DNA of 64,000 nt from Ruminococcus sp. (GCF_019423705.1 NZ_JAHZAX010000007.1:1-64000), one strand, 5' to 3'; counted from the stretch's first letter, positions 25,198 to 35,019 are shown. The notes: generated by a model not told the origin, from the letters alone. A program made the numbers and translations.

Positions 25198-27531
25198 ATG
25201 ACCGACAGACCGACCACACGAATGAAAAGACGTCTGAATATATGGCTCGGCGTGCCTATCGCAGCTATACTTGCGTATACGGTAGTCAACATATTCAACG
25301 TGTCGGTGAAGGACAGCAAAAAGTGGCAGTCTCTTGCCAACGCCCAGCAGCTCAAAAGCACGGCTGTTTCGGCTTCAAGAGGCACTATATATGATTCAAA
25401 CGGAACGGTGCTTTCGCAAAGCTCGACTGTTTACACGGTTTACGCCGATCCGCATATGCTCAAGGAAAGACTTGAAGCGAACGATGCAAAGATAGAAGAA
25501 CTCAAGGGCTATATCGCAAAAGAGGACGACGCAGCTAAAAAGGCTACTTATCAGACAAGACTTGACAACACAAAGTCTGGGGACGAGTGCCTTGACGAGT
25601 TGGTGGAGTTTTTGGCGCTGAACCTTGAGATAGATACATCAACTGTGAGGGAAAAACTCACCAAGACCGATACTCAGTACATAGTGCTGAAAAAAGAGGT
25701 CGAGAAAACTGTTTCGTCAAAGATCGAGGATAAGCTCACAGAACTTGGTATCGACGGCATAAGGTGCGACCCGACCACAAAGAGGCTTTATCCGCAAAAC
25801 ACCCTTGCTTCGACTGTTTTGGGTCATACCGATTATGAGGGCAACGGCATTTACGGTCTTGAAGCATATTATGACGATTATCTCAGCGGTATCGACGGAA
25901 GGATCATTACTGCGAAGGCTAACGACGGCACGGAGATACCTTACAGATACAAGCAAAGCTATGACGCTCAGGACGGCGACGATCTTAACCTTAATATCGA
26001 TGCAAATATCCAGTATATCCTCGAGAAAGAGCTTGCGAAAGCCGTTGAGGAGAACAAGCCGACAGACAGAGCTTGCGGCATTATAATGAACCCGAAAACA
26101 GGTCAGATATACGCAATGGCGACTTCTGACCCTTACGATCCTAACGAGCCTGCGGCGATATCAGATGAGACCCTTGCGGCAGAGCTTGCAAACCTTGACG
26201 AAAATTCAGACGAATATAAGGAGAAACAGCTTGAAGCTTGGTCGCTCCAATGGAAAAACAAGGCTGTTTCCGAAACATATAACCCGGGTTCGGTATTCAA
26301 GGTCATCACAGGCGCTTCTGCACTTGAAGAGAAGGCTATCACACTTGACGATACTTTCGGCTGCGGAACGCAGATACAAGTTGAGGATACCACGTTCCAT
26401 TGCTGGTCTACAAACGACCACGGTTCGCAGAACCTTGCGCAGGCAATGCTCAATTCCTGCAACCCTGTTTTCATTCAGATCGGTATGAAGCTTGGTTCGG
26501 AAGAGTTCTGCAAGTATTACAACGCTTTCGGCTTCAACGAGCTTACAGGTATCGACCTGCCGGCGGAATCAAATTCTATCAGTATGCCGCTTAGCAATAT
26601 GGGTCCTGTACAGCTTGCTTCATCTTCATTCGGTCAGACCAATAAGGTCACGCCGATACAGATGATAACAGCTTATTCAGCAGCGATAAACGGCGGATAT
26701 CTTGTTACGCCCCACGTTGTTGACAGCATTACAGACCCTAACGGCAACGTTGTGAAAAATTTGGACACAGTTATAAGACGACAGGTGATCTCTGAGGACA
26801 CCTCCGCTTCTATGAGAGAGATTTTGGAGGGCGATGTTGAGGGTCAGCCAGGTTCAAACTGCTATATCAAGGGCTACAAGATAGGCGGTAAATCGGGTAC
26901 TTCTCAGAAAATGGACGAGGATATCACAGGTCAGACCTATGTTTCTTCATACTGCGCATTCGCTCCCGCTGACGATCCTGAGATCGTTATGCTTGTAATG
27001 GTAGACCACCCGACAGGCGAGAAATTCTACGGAAGCCAAGTTGCAGCGCCTATCTGCGTGAACGTGCTTACAGACGTTTTGCCATATGTGGGAATCTTCC
27101 CTGAGTATGACGAGGACGAATTGCAGGATCTTCAGGTATCTGTTCCGAGCGTTCAGTATTACACAGTTGAGGAAGCAACAAAGACCCTTGAGGATCTTGG
27201 ACTTGAGGTCAAGATAAAGGGCGAGGGCGATACTGTTATCAAGCAGGTGCCTTCCGCTGTTAAGATAGAGCAGGGCGGTTCTGTTGTGCTTTATACAGAC
27301 AGCGAAACAAAGGAAGAAACTGTTACAGTTCCGTCTCTCCAAGGACTTACAAAGGAGCAGGCAAAGGCAACTCTCGATATGTACGGACTTAATCTGACGG
27401 CAGAGGGTTCGGGCTATGAGGAAGAGGGCGCTGTTGCGCAGAGCGATCAAAGCATAAGCGCAGGACAGAGCGTTCCAATGGGAACGGCTGTTACTGTTAC
27501 GTTCGCCACAACAACAGTCGGCTCGCAATGA
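25198..27531 (+). CDS. Class B penicillin-binding protein with two PASTA domains (FtsI/SpoVD type)
   Basis: Transpeptidase that cross-links septal peptidoglycan with FtsW. The 777-residue protein has a short cytoplasmic tail, a membrane anchor (about 13-32), a dimerisation/pedestal domain, and the transpeptidase domain with S365-xx-K368 in NPGSVFKVIT, S420-C-N422 and K565-S-G-T568. Two PASTA repeats end the protein (about 645-708 and 710-777). In Clostridia and Bacillus a PASTA-tailed enzyme at this locus can be the vegetative PBP or the sporulation SpoVD, and sequence alone does not decide. About 160 bases separate it from ftsL. Confidence 0.95.
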   Translation: MTDRPTTRMKRRLNIWLGVPIAAILAYTVVNIFNVSVKDSKKWQSLANAQQLKSTAVSASRGTIYDSNGTVLSQSSTVYTVYADPHMLKERLEANDAKIEELKGYIAKEDDAAKKATYQTRLDNTKSGDECLDELVEFLALNLEIDTSTVREKLTKTDTQYIVLKKEVEKTVSSKIEDKLTELGIDGIRCDPTTKRLYPQNTLASTVLGHTDYEGNGIYGLEAYYDDYLSGIDGRIITAKANDGTEIPYRYKQSYDAQDGDDLNLNIDANIQYILEKELAKAVEENKPTDRACGIIMNPKTGQIYAMATSDPYDPNEPAAISDETLAAELANLDENSDEYKEKQLEAWSLQWKNKAVSETYNPGSVFKVITGASALEEKAITLDDTFGCGTQIQVEDTTFHCWSTNDHGSQNLAQAMLNSCNPVFIQIGMKLGSEEFCKYYNAFGFNELTGIDLPAESNSISMPLSNMGPVQLASSSFGQTNKVTPIQMITAYSAAINGGYLVTPHVVDSITDPNGNVVKNLDTVIRRQVISEDTSASMREILEGDVEGQPGSNCYIKGYKIGGKSGTSQKMDEDITGQTYVSSYCAFAPADDPEIVMLVMVDHPTGEKFYGSQVAAPICVNVLTDVLPYVGIFPEYDEDELQDLQVSVPSVQYYTVEEATKTLEDLGLEVKIKGEGDTVIKQVPSAVKIEQGGSVVLYTDSETKEETVTVPSLQGLTKEQAKATLDMYGLNLTAEGSGYEEEGAVAQSDQSISAGQSVPMGTAVTVTFATTTVGSQ

Positions 27532-27588
27532 TAACTCGCAGCTTGAAACTACACATAGCTCGTATGAGATCAAAAAGGAATGATGATT

Positions 27589-29037
27589 ATGAAACTTTAT
27601 GAAATTATAAAGGGCATTGCAGAGACCTCTCTGCCCGATATGGAAATAAGCGATATCACAAGCGATACAAGAAAGGCTGTCAAGGCAGGCTCGATGTTCG
27701 TGTGCATAAAGGGCAACACCTTTGACGGACACGACGCCGCTAAGGATATGATCGCAAAGGGCTGCACAGTTGTGGTCTGCGAAAGAGACTTAGGACTTGA
27801 CTGTCAGATAATAGTTGACAACACAAGGGAAGCCTTTCCTCTGCTTTGCGCCGCATTTTTCGGCCACCCGGAAAAGGAACTCACTCTTATCGGCGTGACG
27901 GGCACGAACGGCAAGACAACTATCACAACAGTTATAAAGAAGGTGCTTTCGTCCTTCGGCTGCAAGGTGGGTCTTATCGGCACTTGTCAGAACGAGATCG
28001 GCGACACGGTTTATCCGACTGCAAGAACTACTCCAGAGCCTTACGACCTTTATGAACTTTTCAGAAAAATGGCCGACGAAAAGTGCGACTATGTTGTAAT
28101 GGAAGCTTCATCTCAGGGCCTTGAACAGAAGAGACTTTCGGGCTGCCATTATAAGGTGGGCATTTTCACAAACCTCACTCAAGATCATTTGGACGTTCAC
28201 GGAACTATGGAGAATTATTATCAGGCAAAGAAGATCCTCTTCACCATTTCCGATAACGCTATCATCAATATAGACGACGATTACGGCAGAAGATACATAA
28301 GCGAGATAAGCTGTCCTGTCAAGACATATTCCTGCTGCACAAAGGCTGATTTCAGAGCGGAGGATATCCTGCTTTCAGCAAGCGGTGTAAAATACGTTTT
28401 CTCTGACGGCTTCACAAAGCACAATGTTTCATTCAATATGCCGGGTCTTTTCAACGTTTCAAACTCCCTTGCCGTCATCGCCTGCTGCGAGACGCTGGGC
28501 TTCAATGTTGAGAAAACCATCAAAGCCCTTGGCACAATGCAGGGCGTAAGAGGCAGAGCTGAGATCGTGCCAACAGGCAGAGATTTCACCGTCATCTGCG
28601 ATTATGCTCACACGCCGGACGCACTTGTAAACGTGCTTTCCGCTATCAAGAACAGCGCAAGCGGCAAGGTAAAGTGCCTTTTCGGCTGCGGTGGAAACAG
28701 AGACGCTTCAAAGCGAAGCCTTATGGCTGCGGCTGCTGCCGACCACGCAGATTTTCTTATTGTGACTTCCGATAACCCGAGAAATGAAGACCCACAGGAT
28801 ATTATCGACGATGTTCTCGTTGGACTTGAAGGCAAGACAACGCCTTATATCACCATCGTTGACAGGCGTGAAGCTATCCATTGGGCTATCCACCACGCTG
28901 AAAAGGACGATATAATCGTGCTGGCAGGTAAAGGTCACGAGGATTATCAGATACTTGCAGGCGGCGTAAAGATTCATTTCGATGAAAGAGAAGTCGTTGC
29001 TGACGCTCTTAAAGAGCTTGAAGCTGAGGGAAGATAA
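27589..29037 (+). CDS. murE: UDP-N-acetylmuramoyl-tripeptide synthetase MurE
   Basis: Cytoplasmic ligase that adds the third amino acid to UDP-MurNAc-L-Ala-D-Glu. The 482-residue protein shows the ATP loop GTNGKTT (about 105-111), the EASSQGL motif, NLTQDHLDVHG and DYAHTPDALVNVL. The substrate-specificity sequence DNPR (395-398) in DNPRNEDP is typical of meso-diaminopimelate-adding enzymes, so the wall is probably mDAP-type. ATG 27589 is best spaced from AAAAGGA; ATGs at 27580 and 27583 are alternatives. Confidence 0.96.
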   Translation: MKLYEIIKGIAETSLPDMEISDITSDTRKAVKAGSMFVCIKGNTFDGHDAAKDMIAKGCTVVVCERDLGLDCQIIVDNTREAFPLLCAAFFGHPEKELTLIGVTGTNGKTTITTVIKKVLSSFGCKVGLIGTCQNEIGDTVYPTARTTPEPYDLYELFRKMADEKCDYVVMEASSQGLEQKRLSGCHYKVGIFTNLTQDHLDVHGTMENYYQAKKILFTISDNAIINIDDDYGRRYISEISCPVKTYSCCTKADFRAEDILLSASGVKYVFSDGFTKHNVSFNMPGLFNVSNSLAVIACCETLGFNVEKTIKALGTMQGVRGRAEIVPTGRDFTVICDYAHTPDALVNVLSAIKNSASGKVKCLFGCGGNRDASKRSLMAAAAADHADFLIVTSDNPRNEDPQDIIDDVLVGLEGKTTPYITIVDRREAIHWAIHHAEKDDIIVLAGKGHEDYQILAGGVKIHFDEREVVADALKELEAEGR

Positions 29038-29049
29038 ACGCATTTGGGT

Positions 29050-29076
29050 GTAGGGGCGAACAGCGTTCGCCCGTTG
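29050..29076 (+). repeat. Short dispersed palindrome between murE and murF
   Basis: GTAGGGGCGAAC-AGC-GTTCGCCCGTT, same as the copy between pstS and pstC. It lies 13 bases after the murE stop and may act as a transcript-processing or pausing hairpin. Confidence 0.75.
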
Positions 29077-29203
29077 ATTACCTGCTATTTAAACAGATTG
29101 CTGGCAATGGTCGGCTATCGTGATATGATATAAAGATATATATTCAGATACACAAGAAAAGGGAAAGGAGATACCGCCGAGATGTTGGCGGATAAGAATT
29201 AAA

Positions 29204-30574
29204 ATGGAAAAATTAAACTTACAGGAGATAATATCGGCGGTTCACGGAAGCTACGGCTATCCTGCTGACGTTGAGATTTCCGATATCTCCACAGACACAA
29301 GAACTATCAAGCCCGGTTCTCTTTTCATTGCCCTCAAGGGCGAGAACTTTGACGGACACAATTTCGCCGCAAAGGCTATGGAGCTTGGCGCAGAGGCGGT
29401 CGTGACGGAAAGACCTGTTGAGGGCGCAAAGTGCGTTATCGTTGATTCAACCGCAAAGGCGCTTCTTGACTGCGCAGGATATTACAGATCAAAGTTCGGC
29501 GTAAAAGTCGTCGGCATAACAGGAAGCGTGGGCAAGACCACCACAAAGGATATGATCGCCCTTGTTGTTTCGCAGAAGTACAAAACGCTTAAAACTCAGG
29601 GCAATCACAATAATGAGATCGGTATGCCGCTGACCCTTTTCGGACTTGATAAGAGCTATGAAGCAGCTGTTATTGAAATGGGAATGTCCCACGAGGGCGA
29701 GATATCGAGAATGTCGATGTGCTGTCAGCCAGACGTTGCCGTTATCACAAATATCGGCGTTTCACATATCGAAAACCTTGGTTCGCAGGAGAATATACTC
29801 AAGGCAAAGCTTGAGATACTTGACGGCGCTTCATACAGCGCTCCTCTCATTCTCAGCCGTGATGATAAGCTGTTGGCAGGGGTGCAGATACATTCCGACA
29901 GGAAAATTTACTACTATTCAGTATCAAAAAAGGACTGCGATGTTTATGCCAGCGGTGTTAAGACCGCCGACAACGGCATAACATTTACTATAAACTATGA
30001 GGGTGGGAAGATACCAGCAAGGATAAACTGCCTTGGCGAACACAACGTTAAAAACGCTTTGGCGGCGTTCTGCGTTGGTTTGGCACTTGATATCGCTCCC
30101 GAGGATATCGTAAAGGGCATTGGCGAGTTCAAGCCCGAGGGACTTAGACAGAACATTACTGTCAAGGACGGCGTTACATATATAGTTGATTGCTACAACG
30201 CCGCCCCCGATTCGATGAAAGCGAGCCTTTCCGTGCTTTCGCAGGCGCAGGCAGAGGGCAAGCGCATTTGCGTGCTTGCGGATATGCTCGAGCTTGGCAA
30301 GAACGCAAAGACTTATCATAAAAATGTTGGCGAATATGTGCAGGCTTCAAAGGCCGATCTGCTTTACTGCTTCGGCGAAAACTCTCAGATGTACATTGAG
30401 GGCGCTGTAAAGAAAGGCTTTAACGCCGATAATTGCAGGCATTTCGACAGCAGGGAAGAGCTTGCAGAAGCTCTTGGTAAGGTCATCGCAAAGGGCGACG
30501 CCGTGCTTTTCAAGGGCAGCAGAGGAATGAAACTTGAAGAAGTTTACAACGCTCTGACAAGTTCAGCTGATTAA
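29204..30574 (+). CDS. murF: UDP-N-acetylmuramoyl-tripeptide--D-alanyl-D-alanine ligase MurF
   Basis: Ligase that adds D-Ala-D-Ala to complete the muramyl pentapeptide. The 456-residue protein has the Mur ligase ATP loop GSVGKTTTKD (about 107-116), a TQGNHNNEIGMPLTL segment typical of MurF, EMGMSHEGEI, NIGVSHIENLGS and the C-terminal DCYNAAPDSMKASL. Length is normal. It follows murE after a 166-base gap containing a repeat hairpin. Confidence 0.97.
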   Translation: MEKLNLQEIISAVHGSYGYPADVEISDISTDTRTIKPGSLFIALKGENFDGHNFAAKAMELGAEAVVTERPVEGAKCVIVDSTAKALLDCAGYYRSKFGVKVVGITGSVGKTTTKDMIALVVSQKYKTLKTQGNHNNEIGMPLTLFGLDKSYEAAVIEMGMSHEGEISRMSMCCQPDVAVITNIGVSHIENLGSQENILKAKLEILDGASYSAPLILSRDDKLLAGVQIHSDRKIYYYSVSKKDCDVYASGVKTADNGITFTINYEGGKIPARINCLGEHNVKNALAAFCVGLALDIAPEDIVKGIGEFKPEGLRQNITVKDGVTYIVDCYNAAPDSMKASLSVLSQAQAEGKRICVLADMLELGKNAKTYHKNVGEYVQASKADLLYCFGENSQMYIEGAVKKGFNADNCRHFDSREELAEALGKVIAKGDAVLFKGSRGMKLEEVYNALTSSAD

Positions 30575-30587
30575 GAAAGCAGGCAAA

Positions 30588-31631
30588 ATGAGCTGGAGCG
30601 TGCAGGCGGTAATAATGGTGTGCGAAATGGTGCTGGGATATTTTCTCGGCAGAGTTTTGATACCCTGTTTCCGCAAGACAAAAACAGGCAAATTCGATAT
30701 CTATATCGGCGACAGATTTGCGAAAGACGGCTCTGAGCCGAAATTCGGCGGCGTTATTATAATGATGTGCGTTATCATCGGCATTGTTATAGGGCTGATG
30801 TTTGACGGCGATACGCAAACGCTGAGCTTTTCCGCCGGCTATTCAAAGCGCATGGCGCTCATATCATTGGGTGCGGTGATAATGCTCACGGCTATCGGCG
30901 TTTCGGAAGATTATGTCAAAGAGAAAAAGCTCGGTATCGGAATGAAGCCGATCTATAAGCTTTTGATGGAATATCTCATATGCCTTGGGCTGTGCGTGTG
31001 CTTAAAGCCATACGGCGGCGTTTCAACGGCTGTATTGATGCCATTTCACCTTGGCTATATCGAGTTCGGAAAGAGCTTTTATGTGCTGTTTCCGCTGTTT
31101 ATGACCATTGGCATAAACGCTGTGAAGATTCACGACTGTGCAGGAGGAAGAACCGACACGGGTGTAGACGGACTGTGCGCTGTTACGGCGCTGGTGTTTT
31201 CGGCAGGACTTTCAAGCGGCTTTGCGGCGACCTCAAGCGCAGATACGGCACAGCTTTTCGCCGTTGTGACAATGGGTGCGGCGGCAGGATTTCTCTTTTG
31301 GGGCTGCGACCCTGCAAAGCTTTATCTCGGCGAGTCGGGAGCTTTGGCGCTGGGAAGTCTTATGACTGTTTCGGTGCTGCTTTCGGGACTTCATTTAGTT
31401 TTTATTCTGGCAGGAGCGGCGGCCATTATCGACGGCATTTGTGCCCTTTTGCAGTATGCAGCTTTCAAGACTAGAAAAAAGCTGCTTTTTAAAGGCTATA
31501 CGCTCCACGAGCACCTTATGAAAAAGGGCTGGGGAGCTTTCAAGATATTAGGAGCTGACGCCGCAGTTTCGGCGTTGGGTTCAGCGGCGGCGATAATGTT
31601 TATCGTCTACGCTTCAAAAATTTCAATGTAA
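30588..31631 (+). CDS. mraY: MraY-like glycosyl-phosphotransferase, divergent
   Basis: A 347-residue polytopic membrane protein of the MraY/WecA family at the normal mraY position, expected to make lipid I from undecaprenyl phosphate. It has about ten helices and recognisable family blocks, but several usual catalytic signatures differ. The DDxxK motif reads SEDYVK (E107, D108), the G-D-[TS]-G motif reads GESG (E249), and the HHH motif reads LHEHL (H307, E308, H309). The NLTDGLDGL block is expanded to NAVKIHDCAGGRTDTGVDGL (177-196). It could be a functional divergent MraY or a paralogue with changed activity. It starts 14 bases after murF. Confidence 0.82.
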   Translation: MSWSVQAVIMVCEMVLGYFLGRVLIPCFRKTKTGKFDIYIGDRFAKDGSEPKFGGVIIMMCVIIGIVIGLMFDGDTQTLSFSAGYSKRMALISLGAVIMLTAIGVSEDYVKEKKLGIGMKPIYKLLMEYLICLGLCVCLKPYGGVSTAVLMPFHLGYIEFGKSFYVLFPLFMTIGINAVKIHDCAGGRTDTGVDGLCAVTALVFSAGLSSGFAATSSADTAQLFAVVTMGAAAGFLFWGCDPAKLYLGESGALALGSLMTVSVLLSGLHLVFILAGAAAIIDGICALLQYAAFKTRKKLLFKGYTLHEHLMKKGWGAFKILGADAAVSALGSAAAIMFIVYASKISM

Positions 31632-31674
31632 CGATTTAACGATCGTGCGATTTATTTGTTAGGAGGTTGTTTGT

Positions 31675-32901
31675 TTGGCTATAAGAGGTCCAAGACGTGA
31701 ACGGGACGGAAGCATAGTTTATGACAGTCACGTTCCCCTTAAACAACCTGTGGCGCAGGCAAGAAAGAAATTACGATTCAGATTTATTCTGACTGAGATA
31801 GATAAGCCGTTGTTCATATTAGTAATGGTGCTGCTCATATTTGGTATCATAATGATGTTCTCGGCAAGCTACGCCTGGGGACTCAGCGAGGAAAACGACG
31901 GCTATTACTATGTTAAAAATCAGATGATAGCGGCAGGTATCGGACTTGTTGCGATGTTTGCGATGAGCTATCTCGATTATCACTTTTTCCAAAACACAAA
32001 GATCGCCTATGCGGCGTTTTTTGCCACATATGCATTGACGCTTTATACCGCCTTTTTCGGAATAGACGTTGCAGGCGCACGGCGTTGGATACAGATAGGC
32101 TCACAAAGCTTCCAGCCGTCGGAGCTTTTGAAAGTTGCGTTTATAATCATTTTCGCCTACATAATGTCGGTTAACTTTCCGAAATTCAAGGACTGGAAAT
32201 ATTGCATAGTGCCTTTTGCGATCATAATGGGCGCTGTTGCGGTGGTGCTGGTGCTGCAAAGGCATATGTCGGCGGTAATGCTTGTGGGAATAATCGGCGT
32301 TTCGATGATGTTCATAAGCGGTATGCCGAGAAAGACCTTTTGGAAATTTATCGGCGTGTGCGTGGCGTTCGGCGTGCTTTATCTTATCTACAAAATGACT
32401 TCGGGTTCGGGCTTTTCCTATATTTCCGACAGAATACAGAGTTGGAAGAACCCTGAGGCCGACACCAGCGACGCAACTTTCCAGACCTATGAATCGCTGC
32501 TTTCTATCGGTTCGGGTGGCTGGTTTGGACTTGGCTTCGGCGAATCAAGACAGAAGTATTACCTGCCTGAATCGCAGAACGACTTTGTTTTCGCTATCAT
32601 CTGCGAGGAGCTTGGTTTCGTCGGCGCAATGGTGGTGGTTCTGCTGTTCGTGCTGTTTATCATCAGAGGCTTTTATATCGCCTCAAACAGCAAAGATCGC
32701 TTCGGAATGCTTCTCGGCGCAGGAATAACTATCCAGATCGGTTCGCAGGCGCTTTTCAATATAATGGTTGCCTGCAACGCTTTCCCGAACACGGGAATAT
32801 CCCTGCCGTTTTTCAGCTACGGCGGAACTGCGCTGCTTATTCAGCTTGCCGAAATGGGAATACTTCTCAATATTTCACGGCAATGCTCACGAAAAAAATA
32901 A
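31675..32901 (+). CDS. ftsW: Peptidoglycan glycosyltransferase FtsW/SpoVE (SEDS family)
   Basis: SEDS-family lipid II polymerase that works with the class B PBP at the septum. The 408-residue protein has a charged cytoplasmic N-terminus of about 40 residues and about ten helices. Family blocks include GARRWIQIGSQSFQPSELLK, the extracellular loop with LLSIGSGGWFGLGFGESRQK, LPESQNDFVFAIICEELGFVG, and the end segment GISLPFFSYGGTALL. The TTG start at 31675 has AGGAGG 8 bases upstream. murD, which often lies between mraY and ftsW, is absent. Confidence 0.95.
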   Translation: MAIRGPRRERDGSIVYDSHVPLKQPVAQARKKLRFRFILTEIDKPLFILVMVLLIFGIIMMFSASYAWGLSEENDGYYYVKNQMIAAGIGLVAMFAMSYLDYHFFQNTKIAYAAFFATYALTLYTAFFGIDVAGARRWIQIGSQSFQPSELLKVAFIIIFAYIMSVNFPKFKDWKYCIVPFAIIMGAVAVVLVLQRHMSAVMLVGIIGVSMMFISGMPRKTFWKFIGVCVAFGVLYLIYKMTSGSGFSYISDRIQSWKNPEADTSDATFQTYESLLSIGSGGWFGLGFGESRQKYYLPESQNDFVFAIICEELGFVGAMVVVLLFVLFIIRGFYIASNSKDRFGMLLGAGITIQIGSQALFNIMVACNAFPNTGISLPFFSYGGTALLIQLAEMGILLNISRQCSRKK

Positions 32902-32921
32902 CTTAAAGAGGTCGATATATT

Positions 32922-34049
32922 ATGTTAAGAGTTTTACTTGCAGGCGGCGGAACAGCAGGACACGTCAATCCTGCCCTTGCCATTGCGGAGATCATAAAGG
33001 AACATTATCCCGACGCTGTCATAAGCTTTGCGGGCAATCCCGAAAAGCTTGAGGCAAGGCTTGTGCCAAAGGCAGGATACAAGTTCTATCCTATCAAGAT
33101 CGAGGGTTTTCAGAGAAAGCCTAACTGGACAAATCTCAAGAGAAATATCCACGCCGCAGGCTGTCTTGCAGCTTCTGGCAGAACGGCAAAGAACATAATA
33201 AAGGACTGCAAGCCCGACCTTGTTATCGGAACAGGCGGATATGTTTCCGGCCCTATCGTGAGAAAGGCTGCGAAAATGGGAATAAAGACCGCAGTCCACG
33301 AGCAGAACGCTTTTCCGGGTGTAACGAACAAGATACTATCAAAGTCCGCAGACGTTGTAATGCTCACGGTCAAGGAAGCTGAAAAATATCTTCCCGACGC
33401 TAAGAACACAGTCGTGACGGGACTTCCTGTCAGAGGTGCTTTCAACACGATGTCAAAGGCTGAGGCGAGAGCACAGCTTGGCTTTGCGGAGGACGAGATA
33501 TGCGTGCTCTCCACAGGCGGAAGCCTTGGCGCAAGAGTGCTCAACGAGAATATCGCAAAGCTGCTGAAATGGTATCAGGACAACGGCGTAAAAGTCAACC
33601 ATATCCATTCCTACGGCACTTATCAGGGCTATAAGGACTATCCCGAAAAGCTGAAAGCAATGGGCGTTGACCTTGAGGGCAATAAGCACCTTATCGTAAA
33701 GGATTATATAAATATGCCAGTTGCAATGGCGGCGGCTGACCTTGTTATATCAAGGTGCGGTGCGGCCTCGCTGGCGGAGCTTGAAGCAATGGGAAGAGCT
33801 TCCGTGCTTATACCTTCGCCAATGGTCGCTGAAAACCACCAGTATTACAACGGAATGGTGCTGCAAAACGCAGGTGCAGGCGTTGTTATCGAGGAAAAAG
33901 ACCTTACCGACAAGCTTTTCATCGACACAGTAAAAAGCTTCATCGACGACCCGAACAAGCTTCGTGAATGTTCGGAAAACGCCGCAAAGCTTCACGTTGC
34001 CGATACCAACGACAGGATATTCAAGGCGCTTGAGCCGCTTCTGAAATAA
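32922..34049 (+). CDS. murG: UDP-N-acetylglucosamine transferase MurG
   Basis: Membrane-associated GT-B enzyme that adds GlcNAc to lipid I, giving lipid II. The 375-residue protein has the N-terminal GGGTAGHVNPALA (about 7-19), GFQRKPNWTNL, TGGYVSGPIV, HEQNAFPG, and the C-terminal donor site STGGSLGARVLNE and ISRCGAASLAELEAMGRASVLIPSP. All key blocks are intact. It starts 20 bases after ftsW. Confidence 0.97.
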   Translation: MLRVLLAGGGTAGHVNPALAIAEIIKEHYPDAVISFAGNPEKLEARLVPKAGYKFYPIKIEGFQRKPNWTNLKRNIHAAGCLAASGRTAKNIIKDCKPDLVIGTGGYVSGPIVRKAAKMGIKTAVHEQNAFPGVTNKILSKSADVVMLTVKEAEKYLPDAKNTVVTGLPVRGAFNTMSKAEARAQLGFAEDEICVLSTGGSLGARVLNENIAKLLKWYQDNGVKVNHIHSYGTYQGYKDYPEKLKAMGVDLEGNKHLIVKDYINMPVAMAAADLVISRCGAASLAELEAMGRASVLIPSPMVAENHQYYNGMVLQNAGAGVVIEEKDLTDKLFIDTVKSFIDDPNKLRECSENAAKLHVADTNDRIFKALEPLLK

Positions 34050-34110
34050 TCCTGTCAGTAGATTTACAAAATAGGAAGATCAATAGACTATCAAGGGGTT
34101 AGTATAGAAT

Positions 34111-35019
34111 ATGGACAAAAATTACAGGCAGTATAATAAAAGAGCCTCAATGGACAGCATTGAAGTGCCCGACGTGGACAAGATAAAAAAGCTCTCCGAT
34201 AAAAAGTTCACAGGCAGCGGAATAAATGCCGCCGCCGAGCAGATCTTTAACGGCGAGAAATTCAACAAGCAGGGCGAGTTCGACAGAGCCACAAAGGTCT
34301 ACGACGACCCCACAGTCCACAAGGAAGAGGAAGCCCCCGAGGACGATTTCATCGCCGACGCAGCGCCAATGCCTGCACAGGCCGCAACAGGCCTCAACAA
34401 GGGCGTAAAGGTGGGCGAATCCTACGTCAAGCGTGGCAAGATCGTCAAGTGGATATGCGTTGCGATAGTTATAATCGTGCTTATGGTGTTCTTCTGTCCG
34501 CCGTTTTTTTTCAATGATACCGACAAGAGCAAGGTAAGATATGACGACGATGTTTTCAAGACAATGGGAATGACCGACTTTAAGACCTATGCGCTGTCAA
34601 ATTATTCAGTTTACAACGAAGAGGCGTTCAGCTCTGAGCTAAGCTCAAATTACAGGTTCGCAGATATTGTTTTCAACGTCAAGAACCCAACGCCTTTTGA
34701 GATAGAGATACCGCAGTATGAGATATCCCACGTTTCGTCAAGCTATGAAAATGCGGTCTGCTATGCAACTGCTCTGACGACCAACAGCGACGGCGAAGTT
34801 ATCGGCGACAGTATCCCTGCATTTTCAAGCCAAGAGGTAACAGTAAGGATACTGGTAAACGTAACAGGTATGACAGATCAGACCTTTGACGACTGCGTGA
34901 CAGGTATGATACTTTCCACCAGCGGAATGAAAAAGAAGATAGGCAAAAATTCTTATCTCCCTTGCCTGCCTGCATTTATGCCTGTTTCAAATGCAACTGA
35001 GATATATCTTTCTAAATAA
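34111..35019 (+). CDS. Unknown bitopic membrane protein within the dcw cluster
   Basis: A 302-residue protein I do not recognise. A charged, probably disordered cytoplasmic N-terminus (about 1-110, with SMDSIEVPDVDKIKKLSDKK) leads to one membrane helix (about 113-135). An extracytoplasmic domain of about 165 residues follows, rich in beta-prone stretches (RFADIVFNVKNPTPFEIEI) and with several Cys. It lies between murG and murA in the direction of transcription, so a role in division or wall synthesis is plausible by position only. The FtsQ POTRA pattern is not present. Confidence 0.8.
   Translation: MDKNYRQYNKRASMDSIEVPDVDKIKKLSDKKFTGSGINAAAEQIFNGEKFNKQGEFDRATKVYDDPTVHKEEEAPEDDFIADAAPMPAQAATGLNKGVKVGESYVKRGKIVKWICVAIVIIVLMVFFCPPFFFNDTDKSKVRYDDDVFKTMGMTDFKTYALSNYSVYNEEAFSSELSSNYRFADIVFNVKNPTPFEIEIPQYEISHVSSSYENAVCYATALTTNSDGEVIGDSIPAFSSQEVTVRILVNVTGMTDQTFDDCVTGMILSTSGMKKKIGKNSYLPCLPAFMPVSNATEIYLSK

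Noticed and set aside
27120..27531. Separate PASTA protein gene
   Set aside because: The PASTA repeats are in frame at the C-terminus of the class B PBP with no intervening start or stop.
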